Part shown: positions 14,156-16,782 of the stretch, in pieces
Layout: each line of letters opens with the position of its first letter
How positions within the stretch are numbered: the stretch's first letter is position 1
Source: a bacterium
Lineage (GTDB): Bacteria; Chloroflexota; Dormibacteria; UBA8260; Bog-877
Length of the DNA stretch: 16,782 bases
Assembly: GCA_021802115.1 (NCBI GenBank)
Contig: JAKABA010000072.1
Span: 1-16,782 of the forward strand
Direction of reading: 5' to 3'
Translations under genes and position numbers: made by a program
The notes under the pieces: model-generated
The model's input: only the letters and a program-made list of their open reading frames with translations
Told to the model about the DNA's origin: nothing
The model's database searches: none

Positions 14156-14161
14156 TACGCT
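14156..14161 (+). promoter_or_regulatory. Candidate -10 box (TACGCT) for the four-helix membrane protein gene
   Basis: TACGCT is the same hexamer seen before purE. It lies in the 187-nt divergent gap between dxs and the next plus-strand gene, 112 nt before that gene's ATG. No -35 is evident. An AATATA element at 14261-14266, 6 nt before the ATG, is a competing choice that would make the gene leaderless. Confidence 0.25.
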
Positions 14162-14272
14162 GTCCCTCCGGACCGTCGGGAGGGGCCGCGGTGATCGCCA
14201 GATCAACCCGCTACGTGCAGAGAACCCCCTTTGGCACCGGCCGCGTCTGGCAACTGGTGCAATATAGAGAGG

Positions 14273-14962
14273 ATGACCCCAAGGCAAGCACCCAGGGCCA
14301 GGCGGTCCGCCCCGGCGTCCCGGCCGGCCGGGACGGGCGCAGACGCAGGCTCCTCCTCCGGGGGCTGGGCTGTCGAGCTCTCCCTGGCCGTGGCCGCGGT
14401 CGCCCTGGTGTCGGCAATCGCCAACGTGGTGTCGGTTGGGGTCGTCTTGGGGACCATGGCGACCGCGACCCCGCCCGAGGGGGCGGTCACCTACCTGCCG
14501 GTGGTGGCCGGAGCCGTGCTCGGGCTGGTGGGCGATTGCCTTCTGCTGAGCGGGGCGGTGGGGGTCCTCCGACCCGGGGCGCGCTTCACCTCCGGCCGGG
14601 GATCGGTCCTGGTCGGGCTCGCGGTGCAGCTGGTGGCCGCGGCCGCGGTCGGCACCCTGGAGGCCTCGCTCGTGCTGACGCTGGTCTACCTGGCGCTCCT
14701 GGTCGCGTTGGCGGCCCTCTGGGTGCGGCTCACGCCCGCCGCCGGCCCGCGCCCGGTGGCGCAGCATCCCCGGATCCTTCCCGACAGCCTCCCGGATCCG
14801 GTTCCCGCTCCCGCCCGCTGGACGCTGCAGCAGCAACCTCCCCCGATGACCTGGTCGAGGGGCGTGCCTTTGCCGCCTTCGGCTCCCGCGGACCAGGACG
14901 ACCAGACGACGGTGGCGGCCGCTCCCGCGGCACCGGCCACCTGGAAGCGCCCTGAGCGTTGA
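14273..14962 (+). CDS. Hypothetical four-helix membrane protein with Pro-rich C-terminus
   Basis: I do not recognise this 229-aa product. It begins with about 30 basic, Ser/Pro-rich residues (MTPRQAPRARRSAPAS). Four hydrophobic stretches follow, starting at AVELSLAVAAVALVSAIANVV, AVTYLPVVAGAVLGLVGD, SVLVGLAVQLVAAAAVGTL and SLVLTLVYLALLVALAALW. The last 75 residues are hydrophilic and rich in Pro, Ala and Gln, probably cytosolic. The hydrophobic pattern makes this frame the real one over two overlapping Gly/Arg/Pro-rich frames. ATG at 14273 is preferred; a TTG at 14231 would add 14 residues. AATATAGAGAGG directly precedes the ATG and may be a -10 element or a tight ribosome site. The next gene, a CPBP protease, begins at or within its end. 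Confidence 0.65.
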   Translation: MTPRQAPRARRSAPASRPAGTGADAGSSSGGWAVELSLAVAAVALVSAIANVVSVGVVLGTMATATPPEGAVTYLPVVAGAVLGLVGDCLLLSGAVGVLRPGARFTSGRGSVLVGLAVQLVAAAAVGTLEASLVLTLVYLALLVALAALWVRLTPAAGPRPVAQHPRILPDSLPDPVPAPARWTLQQQPPPMTWSRGVPLPPSAPADQDDQTTVAAAPAAPATWKRPER

Positions 14963-15020
14963 GCTAACCGACCGAGCTCCTGAGCCGGAGCCGGAGCGCC
15001 CATCCTGGGGCGTTCGCGAG

Positions 15021-15743
15021 GTGGTGTTCGGGACGCTGGTGGCGATTCCCGCGGTCCTGATCGCGATCGTGGCGGTCGCGATAGCGACCGACGCGCTGAG
15101 CCAGGCGGGGGTGATCGGCAGCCTGACCGGGCGCTCGGCGAAGTCGATCCTGCCCTTCTACAACCTGGCGACCACGCTGGCCTTCTACGGGGCGCTGCTG
15201 GCGGTCGTCCTCTTCTTCGCCGGCCGCCACGGGGGCCATCTCTGGCGTCAGCTGGGGGTGCGGCGACCGCCCTACTGGGTGCTGCCGCTCATGCCGGTGC
15301 TGGCGGTCGCCCTGCAGTTTCTGACCGGCCTGATCTCCGAGGCCCTGTCCCCTCTGCTCCATGGGATGACCAATCCCCAGGGCTGCAGCATCTCCCAGGG
15401 ATTCGGCCAGGACGCCTATCTCGGGGTGATCGCGATCGTGGTGATCGCGCCGGTGGTGGAGGAGCTCACCTTTCGCGGCTTCATCTTCGGCGGGCTGAGG
15501 GGAAAGCTGGGCACGACCGGGGCGGTGGTCGTCAGCTCGGTGATCTTCGCTTTGGCCCACACCCTCTCGGTGGGTGGCTCCATCCTGCTCCTGGGCCCCT
15601 CCCTCTTCGTGGCTGGGGTCGCGCTGGCACTGGTGTACGAGCGGACCAGGTCGATCTACCCGGGGATGGCGCTGCACGCCTCCTTCAACCTGGTCGCGGT
15701 GATCCTGATCTTCATGTCGTCGACTGCTGCCAACTGCCACTGA
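15021..15743 (+). CDS. CPBP family intramembrane glutamic protease
   Basis: The product (240 aa from GTG 15021) is a multi-pass membrane protein of the CPBP/Abi family, related to Rce1 prenyl-protein proteases and to proteins of bacteriocin self-immunity. About seven hydrophobic segments are seen. Motif 1 is EELTFRG with E147 and E148, motif 2 is FALAH with F176 and H180, and motif 3 is HASFN with H219 and N223, so all catalytic positions are present. From 15021 the protein starts inside its first helix. The frame stays open upstream and encodes ERPSWGVREVV, which resembles the usual region before the first helix, so the real start is probably near 14952 (CTG). The substrate is unknown. Confidence 0.85.
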   Translation: MVFGTLVAIPAVLIAIVAVAIATDALSQAGVIGSLTGRSAKSILPFYNLATTLAFYGALLAVVLFFAGRHGGHLWRQLGVRRPPYWVLPLMPVLAVALQFLTGLISEALSPLLHGMTNPQGCSISQGFGQDAYLGVIAIVVIAPVVEELTFRGFIFGGLRGKLGTTGAVVVSSVIFALAHTLSVGGSILLLGPSLFVAGVALALVYERTRSIYPGMALHASFNLVAVILIFMSSTAANCH

Positions 15744-15844
15744 TCAGGGAACCGAAGCTCTACTGGGACACACGCCCTGCAACTCTGCGCGACCGGATCG
15801 GCCCGTTCGGCCACAGCGTTCAGCCCCCAGCCGGGACTGGACGC

Positions 15845-16621
15845 CTACGCCCCCCGGGCCAACAGTGGACGCCCGAGGGTGGCACAGGCGGCCAGAGCGA
15901 CGATCAGGAAGATCGGGGCCGCGATCAGGAGCGACCCGCTGCTCCCGTAGGGCGGGTTGCCGTGCAGCACCAGCTGGAAGCCATCACTGAGGTAGCTGAA
16001 GGGGAGAATCTGGGCGATCCAGTAGCGGATCCCCTGCGCGGGGACCCCGGTGAAGAGGCCGGAGAGGAAGAGCAGCGGCGCCAGGATAACCGCCAAAAAG
16101 AGCATCGCCTCGCCGGCGTTGTCGGTGAGGGTGGCGACGCCCAGCCCGATCGCGCCGGAGAAGGCAAGGGTCGCCAGCGCCAGCAGCCAGGTCGCCAGGA
16201 TCAGCAGGGGGTCAGGGCGCTGGGCTATCTCCAGGACCACGAAGATGAGGGTCGCCTGCAGGCAGTCCACCAGCCAGCCGGCGAAGAAGATCTCCAGGGA
16301 GATTCGCCAGGAAGGCATCGGCAGCACCGCCAGGCGGTCCAGCCACCCCGAGCCCCGAGAGCGGGTCACGCTGACGCCGGTTCCCACGGTGCCCACCATC
16401 GCGATCAGGATGGTGAGCAGCATCCCGGCAAAGAACTGGGGGGCGTTGGTGGCCGCCAGCGGGATCACCAGGAGCATGGGGAACCCCATCTTGATCGCCA
16501 GTGCCCGTCGCCTCGAGAGGGTTGCGCGCAGTTCCAGCTGCCAGAGCCGGCGGGGCTGCCACCTCCTCCTCCGACCGGGGGCCGGGGCGCTGACCGTCAC
16601 CGCCCCCGCCCGCTCAGGCAT
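15845..16621 (-). CDS. ABC-2 type transporter permease
   Basis: The 258-aa product is the membrane half of an ABC-2 exporter. A basic N-terminus (RRRRWQPRRLWQLELRATLSRRRA) precedes about six helices, with the amphipathic link VTRSRGSGWLDRLAVLPMPSW typical of the family, a long helix pair around IFFAGWLVDCLQATLIFVVLE, and the LAPLLFLSGLFTGV...IAQILPFSYLSDGF segment near the C-terminus that marks ABC-2 (DrrB-like) permeases. The ATG at 16621 overlaps the upstream ATPase stop by 8 nt, so the two are made together. Drug, lipid or polysaccharide export is possible; nothing fixes the substrate. It converges with the CPBP gene across about 100 nt that holds no clear terminator. Confidence 0.87.
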   Translation of the reverse strand: MPERAGAVTVSAPAPGRRRRWQPRRLWQLELRATLSRRRALAIKMGFPMLLVIPLAATNAPQFFAGMLLTILIAMVGTVGTGVSVTRSRGSGWLDRLAVLPMPSWRISLEIFFAGWLVDCLQATLIFVVLEIAQRPDPLLILATWLLALATLAFSGAIGLGVATLTDNAGEAMLFLAVILAPLLFLSGLFTGVPAQGIRYWIAQILPFSYLSDGFQLVLHGNPPYGSSGSLLIAAPIFLIVALAACATLGRPLLARGA

Positions 16622-16782
16622 CCAGGCTCCGCCCGGTCACCATCAGGAAGCAGTCGGCCAGGCCCGGTTCTCGCACCGAGAGATCTAGCAGGGTCCGGTC
16701 CAGGTCCCCGAGGGTCTCCAGCAGATCGGCCAGCAGCCCCTCCCGCTGGCTGGCCACGACGGTGGCCCCGTCGTCGGTCCCC
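16614..16782 (-). CDS. ABC transporter ATP-binding protein, C-terminal end (partial)
   Basis: The gene enters from the right edge; 55 codons and the stop are visible on the minus strand. The end reads VREPGLADCFLMVTGRSLDA, matching the common ABC-2 exporter ATPase ending VxxPsLeDvFlxlTGrsL. Preceding it, GTDDGATVVASQ and LLADLLETLGDLDRTLLDL fit the C-terminal regulatory part of DrrA-like ATPases. The nucleotide-binding motifs lie outside the window. The stop at 16614-16616 overlaps the start of the permease gene, so they form one transporter. Confidence 0.8.
   Translation of the reverse strand, partial: GTDDGATVVASQREGLLADLLETLGDLDRTLLDLSVREPGLADCFLMVTGRSLDA

Noticed and set aside
14191..14955. 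A 254-codon open frame overlapping the four-helix protein
   Set aside because: It is Gly/Arg/Pro-rich without domain-like pattern, while the overlapping frame has four clear hydrophobic helices.

Overview
The window is a GC-rich (roughly 70% by eye), gene-dense stretch of a bacterial chromosome. Frequent GTG and TTG starts, 4-nt GTGA gene overlaps, TAnnnT -10 boxes without clear -35 boxes, apparent leaderless genes and a mycobacterial-type seven-iron ferredoxin point to a high-GC Terrabacteria lineage. Actinobacteriota or a soil Dormibacterota/Chloroflexota relative fits, but no rRNA is present to fix it. I see no phage, IS element, CRISPR array, tRNA or rRNA.

Layout. (1) 1-534: C-terminal end of PTS enzyme I. 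(2) 551-3176, plus strand: a possible 27-codon leader ORF, pgsA, an NAD-dependent epimerase/reductase and a PlsC-type acyltransferase, a group aimed at lipid and envelope synthesis. (3) 3207-6857, plus strand: purE-purK-holB-ricT, tightly packed, combining two purine steps, the clamp-loader delta' subunit and an Fe-S protein of the RicT/YaaT family. (4) 6997-8372, minus strand: RDD membrane protein followed by a CoxG-like SRPBCC protein with a C-terminal membrane anchor, overlapping by GTGA. (5) 8544-9174, plus strand: an isolated Flp-type pilin, then fdxA. (6) 9175-10986: a 316-nt control region, glnA, and a strong 13-bp hairpin after it. (7) 11134-14085, minus strand: dxs and, downstream, an EamA-type exporter. 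(8) 14273-15743, plus strand: an unrecognised four-helix membrane protein and a CPBP intramembrane protease. (9) 15845-16782, minus strand: ABC-2 permease and the 3' end of its ATPase gene.

Most genes are housekeeping and are recognised with good confidence from motifs. The less ordinary material is small: the leader ORF overlapping pgsA, a near-consensus leaderless promoter at dxs, an orphan pilin with a long leader and an inverted repeat in its promoter, a delta' subunit with no cysteine zinc module, a hairpin in the fdxA leader, and a CPBP gene whose protein seems to begin upstream of any standard start codon. I did not find a clearly new multi-gene system.
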